Origin: Streptomyces wuyuanensis
Lineage (GTDB): Bacteria; Actinomycetota; Actinomycetes; Streptomycetales; Streptomycetaceae
Reading direction: 5' to 3'
Assembly (NCBI RefSeq): GCF_900103455.1
Contig: NZ_FNHI01000008.1
Span: 124,001-188,000 of the forward strand
DNA length: 64,000 nucleotides
Shown here piece after piece: positions 38,217 to 46,598 of this stretch. Every line of letters starts with the position of its first letter. Position 1 is the stretch's first letter. The translations under genes and the position numbers were made by a program. The notes under the pieces are model-generated. The model did not search any database and was not told the origin of the DNA. It saw nothing but the letters and a program-made list of their open reading frames with translations.

Positions 38217-38603
38217 TCAGGGCCGGTGGCGCAGCGGATGGTCCTCGGGCACCTCGACCACGGCGATCCGCACCCCGTCCGGGTCGGTCAGCCACATCTC
38301 GACGAGCCCCCAGGGTTCCCGCCGAGGCGGGCGCTCGACCGCGGCTCCGTGCGACAGCACATGGCCGTAGGCCGCCTTGGCGTCCGACACCTGGAGCCAC
38401 AGCGCCGCCCCCGGACCGGGCGGGGTGTCGGAACGCCCGGAGATCTCCAGGAACCCGCCCCCCAGGAAGTAGACCGTTCCGCGGTCGGGCCCGGTGCCGA
38501 ACTCGCGGTAGATCTGCAGGCCGAGAACGTCCTCGTAGAACCGCCGGGACCGCTCGGGATCGGTCGGCCGCAGCAGGATGCGGCTGCTCAGCACATGCAT
38601 CAT
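38217..38603 (-). CDS. VOC-superfamily protein (glyoxalase/dioxygenase fold)
   Basis: 128 residues, one VOC module pair: SSRILLRPTDPERSRRFYEDVLGL, TVYFLGGGFLEISG and MWLTDPDGVRIAVVEVPEDH, where the last supplies a metal-binding glutamate. Members bind metals and small ligands, so it may be an isomerase, a dioxygenase or a resistance (binding) protein. Two adjacent ATGs (38603, 38600) are possible; no strong Shine-Dalgarno site. Divergent from the GNAT gene. Confidence 0.85.
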   Translation of the reverse strand: MMHVLSSRILLRPTDPERSRRFYEDVLGLQIYREFGTGPDRGTVYFLGGGFLEISGRSDTPPGPGAALWLQVSDAKAAYGHVLSHGAAVERPPRREPWGLVEMWLTDPDGVRIAVVEVPEDHPLRHRP

Positions 38604-38719
38604 GGTCACCACGGTAGACCGCCGGCGCGTCGCGTTAAGGTCGGGCGGGCAGCGCGTCCGCAGCGCGTGCGTCCGCCGCGCCGCGACCGCCGGCGAAGAG
38701 GAGAACGGAGAACCGCCCC

Positions 38720-39274
38720 ATGGAGACCGCCCCGCCCACGGACCCGGTGCAGCTGTCCTACCGCGACGCGACCGACGCCGACGTGCCCGCACTGGTCGAG
38801 CTGATCGAGTCGGCCTACCGCGGGGACTCCAGCCGGGCCGGCTGGACCACCGAGGCGGACATCCTGGACGGGCAGCGCACCGACCCGGAGGGCGTCCGGC
38901 AGGTGATCGGGGCGGCCGGCAGCAAGCTGCTCGTGGTGCGGCGCGACGACCGGATCGTGGCCTGCTGCCAGCTCGAACACCGCGGCGACGCGGCGTACTT
39001 CGGCATGTTCGCCGTACGCCCGGGACTCCAGGGCGGCGGACTCGGCCGGCAGGTCATCGCCGAGGCGGAGCGCCTCGTGCGGGAGACCTGGGGCGTCACG
39101 GAGATGCACATGACGGTGATCTCGGTGCGTGAGGAACTCATCGCCTGGTACGAGCGGCGCGGGTACCGCCGCACGGGACGGATGACTCCGTTCCCGTACG
39201 GCGACGAGCGCTTCGGCGTACCGCGCCGCGACGACCTGCAGTTCGAACTGCTCGTGAAGAGCCTGGACCGGTAG
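38720..39274 (+). CDS. GNAT family N-acetyltransferase
   Basis: 184 residues. Acetyl-CoA-binding motif FAVRPGLQGGGLGRQVIAEA, beta-bulge region YFGMFAVR and C-terminal WYERRGYRRTGRMTPFPYG. The PFPYGDERFGVPRRDDLQFE tail is characteristic of a Streptomyces subfamily. Acceptor unknown. GGAG occurs twice upstream of ATG 38720, though not in ideal position. Confidence 0.9.
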   Translation: METAPPTDPVQLSYRDATDADVPALVELIESAYRGDSSRAGWTTEADILDGQRTDPEGVRQVIGAAGSKLLVVRRDDRIVACCQLEHRGDAAYFGMFAVRPGLQGGGLGRQVIAEAERLVRETWGVTEMHMTVISVREELIAWYERRGYRRTGRMTPFPYGDERFGVPRRDDLQFELLVKSLDR

Positions 39275-39295
39275 GCAGCCGACCGGCCGGGACCG

Positions 39296-39979
39296 TCAGG
39301 CCGTGAAGCGGCCGGTGCGCCTGATCTCCGGGAAGTCCGTGGTCGCGCCGTCGAGTTCGAGGGCGCGCACCAGCCGCAGGTGGTCCTGGGTGTTGACGAC
39401 CCAGCCGATGACCCGGAGTCCCTCGTCGTGGGCGCGCTCCACCGTCTCCAGGGTCAGCCGGCGGATGTTCAGTGCCAGCGTGGGGGCGCCGACGGCCTGC
39501 GCGCGCTCCACGATGTCGCTGCCCCAGCGGCTCGCGATGAGGCCCGTGCGCACGCCGGGCACCAGCGCGGTGATCTCCCTGACCGCGTCGTCCTGGAACG
39601 ACGTGACCTCGATCCGCTCCACGAGATCGCGTTTGACCATCACGTCAGCGAGGACCCGTGCCGCGGCCGCGTCCTTGATCTCGACCTGGAGCGGGGCGCT
39701 CACCGCGTCCAGGACCTCCTCGAAGACCGGGATGCGCTCGCCCTGACCGGCGTCCAGCTCCCGCAGCTCCGCGAGGGTCATCTCGGCGATCGGCCCGGTG
39801 CCGTCGGTCGTCCGGTCCACGTCGGCGTCGTGCATGACGACCAGCGCGCCGTCCTTGCTGAGATGGAGATCCAGTTCGATCGCGTCCATACCCGCCCGCT
39901 CCGCCCGGACGAAGGAACGCAGGGTGTTCTCCGGTTCGACACCCATGACCCCGCGATGACCGATGGTGAGGAAACTCAA
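39296..39979 (-). CDS. glycerophosphodiester phosphodiesterase
   Basis: 227 residues. Catalytic GHRGVMGVEPENTLRSF, then AIELDLHLSKDGALVVMHDA, with the expected His, Glu, Asp and His residues, and VEIKDAAAARVL further on. It cleaves deacylated phospholipids to glycerol-3-phosphate and an alcohol. No signal peptide, so cytosolic. I use TTG 39979 because the family homology begins right after it and GAGAAG lies upstream; the frame is open to 40063 without resemblance. The 3' end abuts the GNAT gene (convergent, 21 bases). Confidence 0.88.
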   Translation of the reverse strand: MSFLTIGHRGVMGVEPENTLRSFVRAERAGMDAIELDLHLSKDGALVVMHDADVDRTTDGTGPIAEMTLAELRELDAGQGERIPVFEEVLDAVSAPLQVEIKDAAAARVLADVMVKRDLVERIEVTSFQDDAVREITALVPGVRTGLIASRWGSDIVERAQAVGAPTLALNIRRLTLETVERAHDEGLRVIGWVVNTQDHLRLVRALELDGATTDFPEIRRTGRFTA

Positions 39980-40199
39980 GATCTTCTCGCTTCCGTCGAT
40001 GTGTCGGGCTCGGGCCGTTCTTGTTTGCGGCTCCCGCACGGTGGCTCCTGCCCCGCGCGGCACGGCCGCAGCCTAGTGGCCTGCGCCACGCCCGTACCCG
40101 GTCGTGCATGAGGTCCCGGGCTTGGGGGAACGCGGCCTTCCGGCGCTGCGCCCCGCGGCGGGCTCACTCGCGCGTGGGCGAGTCCTCCGGGCCTTGACG

Positions 40200-40227
40200 A
40201 CCCCCGGGCCGACTCCGGCCCGGGGGT
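40200..40227. terminator. strong GC hairpin in a divergent gap
   Basis: 11-base perfect arms ACCCCCGGGCC and GGCCCGGGGGT around a 6-base loop. It lies between two divergent starts (39979 and 40397), so it does not end any gene I can see; it could be a leader element, an insulator or the trace of a lost gene. Confidence 0.5.
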
Positions 40228-40335
40228 GGCCCCTGCGCGGCATGCCGCAGCCATCGTCCCGAATGGCCTAGGTCACAGAAAAATCTGCGGTGACCATGGG
40301 GGTAAGGCAGGATAATTTCCCAGGGCTCCCCTTGT

Positions 40336-40384
40336 ACGGGAGAACTGGGCACGGATACGGTGTCTTGACGCGAGGTTCTCCCGT
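40336..40384 (+). promoter_or_regulatory. inverted repeat abutting the DUF6421 ribosome-binding site
   Basis: ACGGGAGAAC at 40336-40345 and GTTCTCCCGT at 40375-40384 are perfect 10-base arms with a 29-base spacer. GGAGGA, the ribosome-binding site of DUF6421, starts immediately after the right arm. A leader hairpin or operator is likely. Confidence 0.55.
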
Positions 40385-40396
40385 GGAGGAAGTGAC

Positions 40397-41791
40397 ATGA
40401 CGGAAATTCTTGTGCAGAACGCTGCGGTGGGCGCGGCGACGACCGCTGCGGTGGTCGAGCATCCTGCGTGGCTGACGCTCAAGGACGCCGTCGAGGAGAT
40501 AAGGCCCTGGCAGTCCAAGGACGGCTCCATCGACTTCGACGCGGAGGGCGCCCCCGTGCGCGCCGCCGCCGAGTACGCGATCGAGCGGGTGACCGCCGCC
40601 GTGGAGGAGCTCTCCCCGCTGCTTCCGCACGACGCCGCGTACCACCGCGCGCTCGTCGCCGATCTGCGCAAGTGGGCCGACAGCGCCTTCGACGTGCCCG
40701 ACTTCCTCGACTCGCTGCTGGCCTTCCAGCCCGCCGCCGAGCGCGTGGACGGCCTCCAGCACCTGGTGGTCTTCCCCATGTACACGCAGAACGGCAACCC
40801 GGACCGCAACCTCGAGGCCGTCGTCCTGCGGATGGTCTGGCCCGACTGGCTGGCCGAGCTGGAGGCGACCCGCTACGACAACCCGCTCTTCTGCGGGATC
40901 ACCTTCGAGGACTTCACCGCCGGCTACGACACCCATTCGGCGGTGCTGTTCCCCGAGACCATAGCCGTGCGCGAGGCCCCCGAGCGGTTCAGCTGGGGCG
41001 GCATCTTCTGCGACCGCGAGGCCGCCCGCTTCCGCCGGGTGACCGAGGCCGCGGTGGACATCCTCTCCATCGACCTCCCCGAGGACGTGGCCTCGATGGT
41101 CCACGACCAGGAGCGCTGCGAGAAGGCCTTCGTCCTGTGGGACATGATCCACGACCGCACCCACAGCCACGGCGACCTGCCGTTCGACCCCTTCATGATC
41201 AAGCAGCGCCAGCCGTTCTGGATGTACGGGCTGGAGGAGCTGCGCTGCGACCTCACCGCCTTCAAGGAGGCCGTGAAGCTGGAGGCCGAGGGCAACACGC
41301 ACGGCCGTGACGTCCAGTACGCGGTGCTGTTCGACCGGATGTTCCGCTTCCCCGTCTCCGGCGACCGCGTCCGCAACTACGACGGCCTCGGCGGCCAGCT
41401 GCTCTTCGCGTACCTCCACAAGCACGACGTCGTGCGCTGGACGGACAACACGCTGCGGATCGACTGGGAGCGTGCCCCGCAGGTCACCAACCAGCTCTGC
41501 GCCGAGATCGAGACGCTGTACCGCGACGGCATCGACCGCCCGAAGCTCGTCCACTGGTTCAAGGCGTACGAGCTCGTCTCCACCTACCTCGCGCCGCACC
41601 CGGGCTCCCGCTGGGCGAAGGGCCCCGACGCCTTGGACCTGAGCCAGCCGCCGCGCAAGCTCGTGGACGACGTGCTTCCCGACGAGTTTCCGCTCAGCAT
41701 GTTCTTTGAGGCGCTCTCCAAGAAGCTGAAGGGCGTGATCGCCTCGACCCAGGGCATCACGGCCCGGTCCGCCGAGCGAGTCGCCGCGTGA
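40397..41791 (+). CDS. DUF6421 family protein
   Basis: 464 residues, soluble, conserved in Streptomyces, function unknown. Visible landmarks: many His/Asp/Glu residues in WDMIHDRTHSHGDLPFDPFM and HLVVFPMYTQNGNPDRNLEA, which could make a metal site; FVLWDMIHDR is helix-like. No signal peptide or membrane segment. GGAGGAAGTGAC precedes ATG 40397. It heads a three-gene operon with an SDR enzyme and a threonine aldolase, which suggests a role in small-molecule metabolism. Confidence 0.85.
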   Translation: MTEILVQNAAVGAATTAAVVEHPAWLTLKDAVEEIRPWQSKDGSIDFDAEGAPVRAAAEYAIERVTAAVEELSPLLPHDAAYHRALVADLRKWADSAFDVPDFLDSLLAFQPAAERVDGLQHLVVFPMYTQNGNPDRNLEAVVLRMVWPDWLAELEATRYDNPLFCGITFEDFTAGYDTHSAVLFPETIAVREAPERFSWGGIFCDREAARFRRVTEAAVDILSIDLPEDVASMVHDQERCEKAFVLWDMIHDRTHSHGDLPFDPFMIKQRQPFWMYGLEELRCDLTAFKEAVKLEAEGNTHGRDVQYAVLFDRMFRFPVSGDRVRNYDGLGGQLLFAYLHKHDVVRWTDNTLRIDWERAPQVTNQLCAEIETLYRDGIDRPKLVHWFKAYELVSTYLAPHPGSRWAKGPDALDLSQPPRKLVDDVLPDEFPLSMFFEALSKKLKGVIASTQGITARSAERVAA

Positions 41792-41817
41792 GCTCTCGGA
41801 CGGAGGAGACCAGCACC

Positions 41818-42573
41818 ATGAATGCGAACGGCAACGGGGCCCTCGACGGTGCGGTGATCGCGGTCGCCGGAGCGGCGGGCCCGGCGGGCCGCGCCGCCCT
41901 GCTCCGCCTCGCCGAGGCGGGCGCGATCGTCGTGGCGTCGGACGCGGACACCGAGCGACTGGCCCAGGCGGTCGACGAGGCGCGGTACGCGCACGGCGGT
42001 GCGACCGTCACGGGCGACACCGTCGACCTGCTCGACCCGACCGCGACCCGCGAGTGGGCCGCCCAGACCGAGAAGGAGTTCGGCCGCGTCGACGGCCTCG
42101 TCCATCTCGTCGGCGGCTGGCGCGGCAGCGCCACCTTCGGAGAGACCGACCTGAGCGATTGGCAGCTCCTCGAGAAGCTGCTGATCCGCACGGTCCAGAA
42201 CACCTCGCTCGCGTTCCACGAGGCGCTCAAGCGCAGCGACAGGGGCCGCTTCGTGCTGGTCAGCCAGTCCGGGGCGGCGAAGCCCACCGAGGGCAACGCC
42301 GCCTACGCCGCCGCCAAGGCCGCGGCGGAGGCCTGGACCCTGGCGCTCGGGGACTCGTTCAGGAAGGCTGGGGGCGAGGAGGGCCCGCGTGCCGCGGCTG
42401 CCATCCTGATCATCAAGGCGCTCGTGCACGACGCGATGCGCGCCGAGCGCCCGAACGCCAAGTTCGCGGGCTTCACGGACGTCAAGGAACTGGCCGAGGC
42501 CATTGCCGGAGTCTGGGACCGGCCCGCCCCGGAAGTGAATGGACAGCGCCTGTGGCTGACCCCCGAGCCGTGA
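41818..42573 (+). CDS. short-chain dehydrogenase/reductase
   Basis: 251 residues. Nucleotide-binding AVIAVAGAAGPAGRAALLRL (a looser glycine pattern than TGxxxGIG), acidic DSDADTERL after strand 2, catalytic Ser in VLVSQSGAA and YAAAKAAAE. The loose first motif suggests NAD(P) use that differs from typical SDRs. ATG 41818 has GGAGGAG 9 bases upstream; an in-frame GTG at 41788 overlaps the DUF6421 stop, but is less well placed. Its stop overlaps the next start as GTGA. Confidence 0.9.
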   Translation: MNANGNGALDGAVIAVAGAAGPAGRAALLRLAEAGAIVVASDADTERLAQAVDEARYAHGGATVTGDTVDLLDPTATREWAAQTEKEFGRVDGLVHLVGGWRGSATFGETDLSDWQLLEKLLIRTVQNTSLAFHEALKRSDRGRFVLVSQSGAAKPTEGNAAYAAAKAAAEAWTLALGDSFRKAGGEEGPRAAAAILIIKALVHDAMRAERPNAKFAGFTDVKELAEAIAGVWDRPAPEVNGQRLWLTPEP

Positions 42574-43640
42574 TCCCGCCGAGAACCGACGCCCGCCGGC
42601 ACCACGACCCCGAGGTACGGGGCTTCGCCAGCGACAACTACGCGGGCGCGCACCCGGAGGTCATGGCCGCGCTCGCCCTGGCCAACGGCGGCCACCAGGT
42701 CGCCTACGGCGAGGACGACTACACCGACCACCTTCAGCGGATCATGCACAGCCACTTCGGTTCCGGTGCCGAGGCGTTCCCCGTCTTCAACGGCACCGGC
42801 GCCAACGTCACCGCGCTGCAGGCGCTCACCGACCGGTGGGGCGCCGTCGTGTGCGCCGAGACCGCCCACATCAACGTGGACGAGGGCGGCGCTCCGGAGC
42901 GGATGGGCGGCCTGAAGCTGCTGACGGTGCCGACTCCGGACGGCAAGCTCACCCCGGAGCTGATCGACCGGCAGGCGTGGGGGTGGGAGGACGAGCACCG
43001 CGCCATGCCGCAGGTCGTCTCGATCACCCAGAACACCGAGCTGGGCACGGTCTACACGGTGGACGAGATCCGGGCGATCGTCGAGCACGCCCACGGGCTC
43101 GGCATGAAGGTCCATCTCGACGGGGCGCGGATAGCCAACGCCGCGGCGTCGCTGGACGTGCCGATGCGCGCGTTCACCAACGCCGTCGGCGTGGACGTCA
43201 TCTCGTACGGCGGCACCAAGAACGGCATGCTCTTCGGCGAGGCGGTCGTCGTGCTCAACCCCGACGCCGTCAGCCATATGAAGCATCTGCGCAAGATGTC
43301 GATGCAGCTCGCCTCCAAGATGCGGTTCGTCTCCGTGCAGTTGGAGGCCCTGCTCGCCAAGGACCTGTGGCTGCGCAACGCCCGGCATTCCAACGCCATG
43401 GCGCAGCGGCTCGCCGAGGGCGTCCGGGCCGTGGACGGGGTCGAGATCCTCTACCCGGTGCAGGCGAACGCGGTGTTCGCCAGGCTGCCGCATGAGGTGA
43501 GCCGCCGGCTCCAGAAGCGCTTCCGCTTCTACTTCTGGGACGAGGCGGCCGGGGACGTCCGCTGGATGTGCTCGTTCGACACCACCGAGGACGACGTGGA
43601 CGCCTTCGTCCTGGCGCTGAAGGACGAAATGGCGCACTGA
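42570..43640 (+). CDS. low-specificity L-threonine aldolase family enzyme
   Basis: 356 residues, a PLP enzyme of fold type I. The Schiff-base Lys is in DVISYGGTKNGMLFGEAVV. Other hallmarks: FASDNYAGAHPEVMAAL, YGEDDYTDHLQ, VFNGTGANVTALQAL, HINVDEGGAPE, and KVHLDGARIANAAASL. It would cleave L-threonine or allo-threonine to glycine and acetaldehyde. The start is GTG 42570, overlapping the SDR stop (GTGA), so it is probably translated by coupling; there is no good ribosome-binding site of its own. Confidence 0.93.
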   Translation: MIPPRTDARRHHDPEVRGFASDNYAGAHPEVMAALALANGGHQVAYGEDDYTDHLQRIMHSHFGSGAEAFPVFNGTGANVTALQALTDRWGAVVCAETAHINVDEGGAPERMGGLKLLTVPTPDGKLTPELIDRQAWGWEDEHRAMPQVVSITQNTELGTVYTVDEIRAIVEHAHGLGMKVHLDGARIANAAASLDVPMRAFTNAVGVDVISYGGTKNGMLFGEAVVVLNPDAVSHMKHLRKMSMQLASKMRFVSVQLEALLAKDLWLRNARHSNAMAQRLAEGVRAVDGVEILYPVQANAVFARLPHEVSRRLQKRFRFYFWDEAAGDVRWMCSFDTTEDDVDAFVLALKDEMAH

Positions 43641-43701
43641 CGCCACTGCGGGTGCACCGGCCCCGTCGCCGCATCGCACTCGCTCGCCGCATGGATATGC
43701 G

Positions 43702-43747
43702 ACCGGTCGAAAGTTCATTGACTCTCGACCGGTCGCATTCCTATGCT
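43702..43747 (+). promoter_or_regulatory. promoter flanked by two identical 10-base palindromes
   Basis: The self-palindrome CGACCGGTCG occurs at 43702-43711 and 43728-43737, within larger 14-base arms (43699-43712 and 43727-43740). A -35-like TTGACT (43720-43725) lies between them, and a -10-like TATGCT (43742-43747) follows with 16-base spacing. Transcription would start at about 43754-43756, on the ATG of the next gene, so the message is probably leaderless and under control of a regulator binding the palindromes. Confidence 0.7.
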
Positions 43748-43755
43748 CGCGCGCC

Positions 43756-44334
43756 ATGGAGCTGATCCAGCAGGTCCCCGAGATCTCGGCCTACCTTGCC
43801 GCCGACGACGTCGTCGACCATGAGCATCCGGTGGTCCGTGAGGCGTCCGCCCGTCTTCGTGCCGATACCTCAGGCGCACATGAACACGCCAGGGCGGCCT
43901 TCGAGTTCGTCCGTGACGCCATCCCGCACTCGTACGACGCGAATGATCCGAGGGTCACCTGGCGGGCGTCCGACGTCATCGAGCAACGCACGGGCGTCTG
44001 CTACGCGAAGGCCCACGCCCTGGTCGCGCTGCTGCGGGCCGGATCCGTTCCCGCCGCCCTCTGCTACCAGAAGCTCGACGTCGTCCACGGGCTCGTCGCG
44101 GTCCGGATGCCCGACGGGCGGACCTGGCATCGCCAGGACCCCCGCGGCAACAAGCCCGGTGTGGACGCCCGGTTCTCGCTGGGTGCGGAGCGGCTGGCCT
44201 TCAGTCCCGACCCGAAGTCCAATGAGATGGACTATCCGGTCCTGTATGCTGAACCGCACCCCAAGGTTCTGAGGGCGCTCCGGTCCGCGCGGGACCGGCT
44301 CTCCCTCTGGGAGCACCTCCCCGCATCACTCTGA
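43756..44334 (+). CDS. transglutaminase-like cysteine protease-fold protein
   Basis: 192 residues. The transglutaminase-core catalytic triad is clear: Cys in EQRTGVCYAKAHALVALLRA, His in LDVVHGLVAVRM, Asp in WHRQDPRGNKPG. Such domains act as proteases, amidases or transglutaminases on peptides. No signal peptide, so cytosolic. It has no Shine-Dalgarno site and probably comes from a leaderless transcript (see the promoter immediately upstream). The B3/B4 gene follows 45 bases later. Confidence 0.9.
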   Translation: MELIQQVPEISAYLAADDVVDHEHPVVREASARLRADTSGAHEHARAAFEFVRDAIPHSYDANDPRVTWRASDVIEQRTGVCYAKAHALVALLRAGSVPAALCYQKLDVVHGLVAVRMPDGRTWHRQDPRGNKPGVDARFSLGAERLAFSPDPKSNEMDYPVLYAEPHPKVLRALRSARDRLSLWEHLPASL

Positions 44335-44379
44335 GGGGCCCCGCACACCACGCCGCAGTACACCCAGGCAAGGACGCCC

Positions 44380-45072
44380 ATGCCTCTATCGCTCACCGTG
44401 TCCGACGAGGTCCACGCCCTCGTCCCCGGATTCACCCCGCTCGTCGTCGAGGCCCGCGGCCTGGCCAACGGCCCGAGCAGCGAAGCGAGTTCGGCACTGC
44501 TCGACGATGCGGCACGCCGCCTGGCGCAGCGCCTCGGCGGGCGCGCTCCGCACGAGGACCCGCACATGGCGGCCTGGCGTGACGCCTACAGCGCCTTCGG
44601 GGCCAAGCCGTCCCGTACCCGCAACTCCGCCGAGGCGCTCGCCAGGCGCGCGCTGACCGGCGCCGGGCTGCCCCGGATCAATCTGCTCGTCGACGCGTAC
44701 AACGCGCTCAGCGTGGCGCGTCTGATCCCGGTGGGCGGCGAGGACGCGGACCGCATCCGGGGAGGAATGCGTCTCGTGCGTGCCACCGGCCTGGAGCCGT
44801 TCGTCACCGCCGCGGCGGGTGAGGAGACCGTCGAGCACCCCGAGCCTGGCGAGATCGTCTGGTGCGACGAGGAAGGCGTCACCTGCCGCCGCTGGAACTG
44901 GCGCCAGGGCCCGCGCACCCGGCTCACCGAGGAGTCCGTCAACGCCCTCTTCCTGCTGGAGTCGCTCGCCCCGATGGACGCCGCGGAACTCGAGACGGCG
45001 GGGGCGGAGCTCGCCGAGTCGCTGGAGAAGCTCAGCCCAGGAGCCCGGATCACGATCCGCACGACCGGGTGA
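44380..45072 (+). CDS. B3/B4-domain protein (PheRS beta-like tRNA-editing domain)
   Basis: 230 residues. The B3/B4 fold of the phenylalanyl-tRNA synthetase beta chain is visible in AWRDAYSAFGAKPSRTRNSA, ALARRALTGAGLPRINLLVD and NALSVARLIPVGGEDAD. Free-standing members are thought to hydrolyse mis-charged or unusual aminoacyl-tRNAs or to bind nucleic acids. Partner of the transglutaminase-like gene, 45 bases downstream. ATG 44380 is preceded by AAGGA about 5 bases upstream. Confidence 0.88.
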   Translation: MPLSLTVSDEVHALVPGFTPLVVEARGLANGPSSEASSALLDDAARRLAQRLGGRAPHEDPHMAAWRDAYSAFGAKPSRTRNSAEALARRALTGAGLPRINLLVDAYNALSVARLIPVGGEDADRIRGGMRLVRATGLEPFVTAAAGEETVEHPEPGEIVWCDEEGVTCRRWNWRQGPRTRLTEESVNALFLLESLAPMDAAELETAGAELAESLEKLSPGARITIRTTG

Positions 45073-45079
45073 CGCCCAC

Positions 45080-45099
45080 GGGCCGCGGCTTCGCGGCCC
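45080..45099. terminator. hairpin terminator after the B3/B4 gene
   Basis: 8-base perfect arms GGGCCGCG and CGCGGCCC around GCTT, 8 bases past the stop. Confidence 0.7.
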
Positions 45100-45171
45100 C
45101 GCGGGACGGGGCAAGCCGGCACGGCCGCCGACGGCAAGCTGACCGTGGAGGAGGGGAGTTGCGGGGAACGC

Positions 45172-45894
45172 TCAGCGTGCTTCGCGGACTTCCGCGGGCG
45201 TCGGGGCCGTACCCCCGAGGTGTGCGGGCACCCACCAGGTGTCGGAGGCGTCCTTGGGGCGCACCGGATAGGCGCGCTGCGCCGACTCCAGCAACTCCTG
45301 CACACGCTCCCGCAGCCGGCGGGTGATCGCCCCGGCGTACTGGTCCGTCGGCGCCTCCATGGGCTCCCCGACCCGGATCGTCACCGGGATGTGACTGCGC
45401 CGGAGGTTCTTGGGGCGGCCCTTGGTCCACAGCCGCTGCGTGCCCCACAGGGCCATCGGGACGAGCGGCACGCCGGCCTCCTGCGCGAGGCGCGCCGCGC
45501 CGGACTTGAAGCCCTTCAGCGTGAACGACTGGGAGATCGTGGCCTCGGGGAAGACGCCGATCACCTCGCCCGCGCGCAGCGACTCCAGCGCGTGGGTGTA
45601 CGCGGCCTCGCCCTGCTTGCGGTCCACCGGGATGTGCTTCATGCCCCGCATCAGCGGGCCCGAGACCCGGTGCCGGAACACCGAGTCCTTCGCCATGAAG
45701 CGCACCAGGCGCTTCTGCGGCAGCGCGGCCAGACCGGAGAAGATGAAGTCCAGGTAGCTGATGTGATTGCTCACCAGCACCGCGCCGCCGGAGCGCGGGA
45801 TGTTCTCCGAACCCTGGCTGTCGATCTTCAGGTCGAGCGCCTTGAACATCGCGAGTGCGGCGCCGATGACCGGCCGGTAGACGAGCTCTGCCAT
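45172..45894 (-). CDS. 1-acyl-sn-glycerol-3-phosphate acyltransferase (PlsC family)
   Basis: 240 residues. The HX4D motif is in LVSNHISYLDFIFSGLA, the substrate-site motif in VIGVFPEATISQSFTLKGFK, plus PLVPMALWGTQRLW. It adds a second acyl chain to lysophosphatidate or a similar acceptor at the membrane. ATG 45894 is chosen from relatives; the open frame continues to 45990, and the ribosome-binding site is not decisive. The gene is followed by no obvious partner. Confidence 0.9.
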   Translation of the reverse strand: MAELVYRPVIGAALAMFKALDLKIDSQGSENIPRSGGAVLVSNHISYLDFIFSGLAALPQKRLVRFMAKDSVFRHRVSGPLMRGMKHIPVDRKQGEAAYTHALESLRAGEVIGVFPEATISQSFTLKGFKSGAARLAQEAGVPLVPMALWGTQRLWTKGRPKNLRRSHIPVTIRVGEPMEAPTDQYAGAITRRLRERVQELLESAQRAYPVRPKDASDTWWVPAHLGGTAPTPAEVREAR

Positions 45895-46101
45895 GTCGGG
45901 AGAGGCCCTTCCTTCTGTGTCCCGGGGAGGGTTCTCCCAGCGGAAGTTACGCAGCCGTAGGTTTTCGGCATTGGGCAGATCGTGCCGCATGAGCGGCGCA
46001 ACGGCCAGTCCTCGGCGCGTCGCACGGCGAGATTCTCGTCACGTCGTGTCACCTGTCACGCCGCCACGGTGTTCGTCCCGCCCTCTCCGGGCGTCCCCCG
46101 C

Positions 46102-46521
46102 TCAGCCGCGGACCGGGACGGAGCGGCGTGCCAGCAGGTACATCTCGCACCCCAGGCAGTACGAGAAGGCCGCATTGAGGAACGCCGCCGCCAGCGCGCA
46201 GCCGGTGGCCGCCATGCCCAGCCACTCCGGGCCCCACAGATACCCGGCGAGTCCGACCAGGGCGAAGACGAGCCCCACCCCCTGCGCGAACCGCGGAGGC
46301 GCGGGGGACTCGGTCTCCGTGGCCGGGCCGAGCCGGGGCCGTACGAGGGTGCGGAAGACCCAGCCGTACGGTGAGTGCTGGACGCCGGCAGCGGCGCCGA
46401 CGGCGAAGCACAGTGCCTGCCAGGCCAATAGTGCCCAGCCGGAGGTGACGAGCACGGCGGCGAGTACGGCGGCGGTGACGGCGGCGCCGAAGCGCGGCCC
46501 CCTGACGTCGATGGTGTCCAT
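46102..46521 (-). CDS. DUF4395 membrane protein
   Basis: 139 residues with four membrane segments (FGAAVTAAVLAAVLVTSGWA, LLAWQALCFAVGAAAGVQHS, and two later ones). The C-terminal piece AAFSYCLGCEMYLLARRSV carries a CLGC pair, which could form a redox-active disulfide next to the membrane. DUF4395 commonly accompanies thioredoxin-like genes, and here it is divergent from one, with 77 bases between the starts. Confidence 0.85.
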   Translation of the reverse strand: MDTIDVRGPRFGAAVTAAVLAAVLVTSGWALLAWQALCFAVGAAAGVQHSPYGWVFRTLVRPRLGPATETESPAPPRFAQGVGLVFALVGLAGYLWGPEWLGMAATGCALAAAFLNAAFSYCLGCEMYLLARRSVPVRG

Positions 46522-46598
46522 GCCGCCCAGGATCCCCCGGGGAACGCGGAGGCCGGGGGCGGGAATCATTGCGGTCCTGTGAACGCTGGAGGTAGTCG

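Noticed and set aside
42054..42569. N-terminal extension of the threonine aldolase into the SDR gene
   Set aside because: It is the SDR gene read out of frame; the GTGA overlap at 42570 defines the aldolase start.
43699..43740. terminator for the threonine aldolase gene
   Set aside because: The arms could form a hairpin, but the -35 and -10 boxes interleaved with them and the lack of a ribosome-binding site for the next gene make a promoter/operator reading more convincing. A double function is not excluded.
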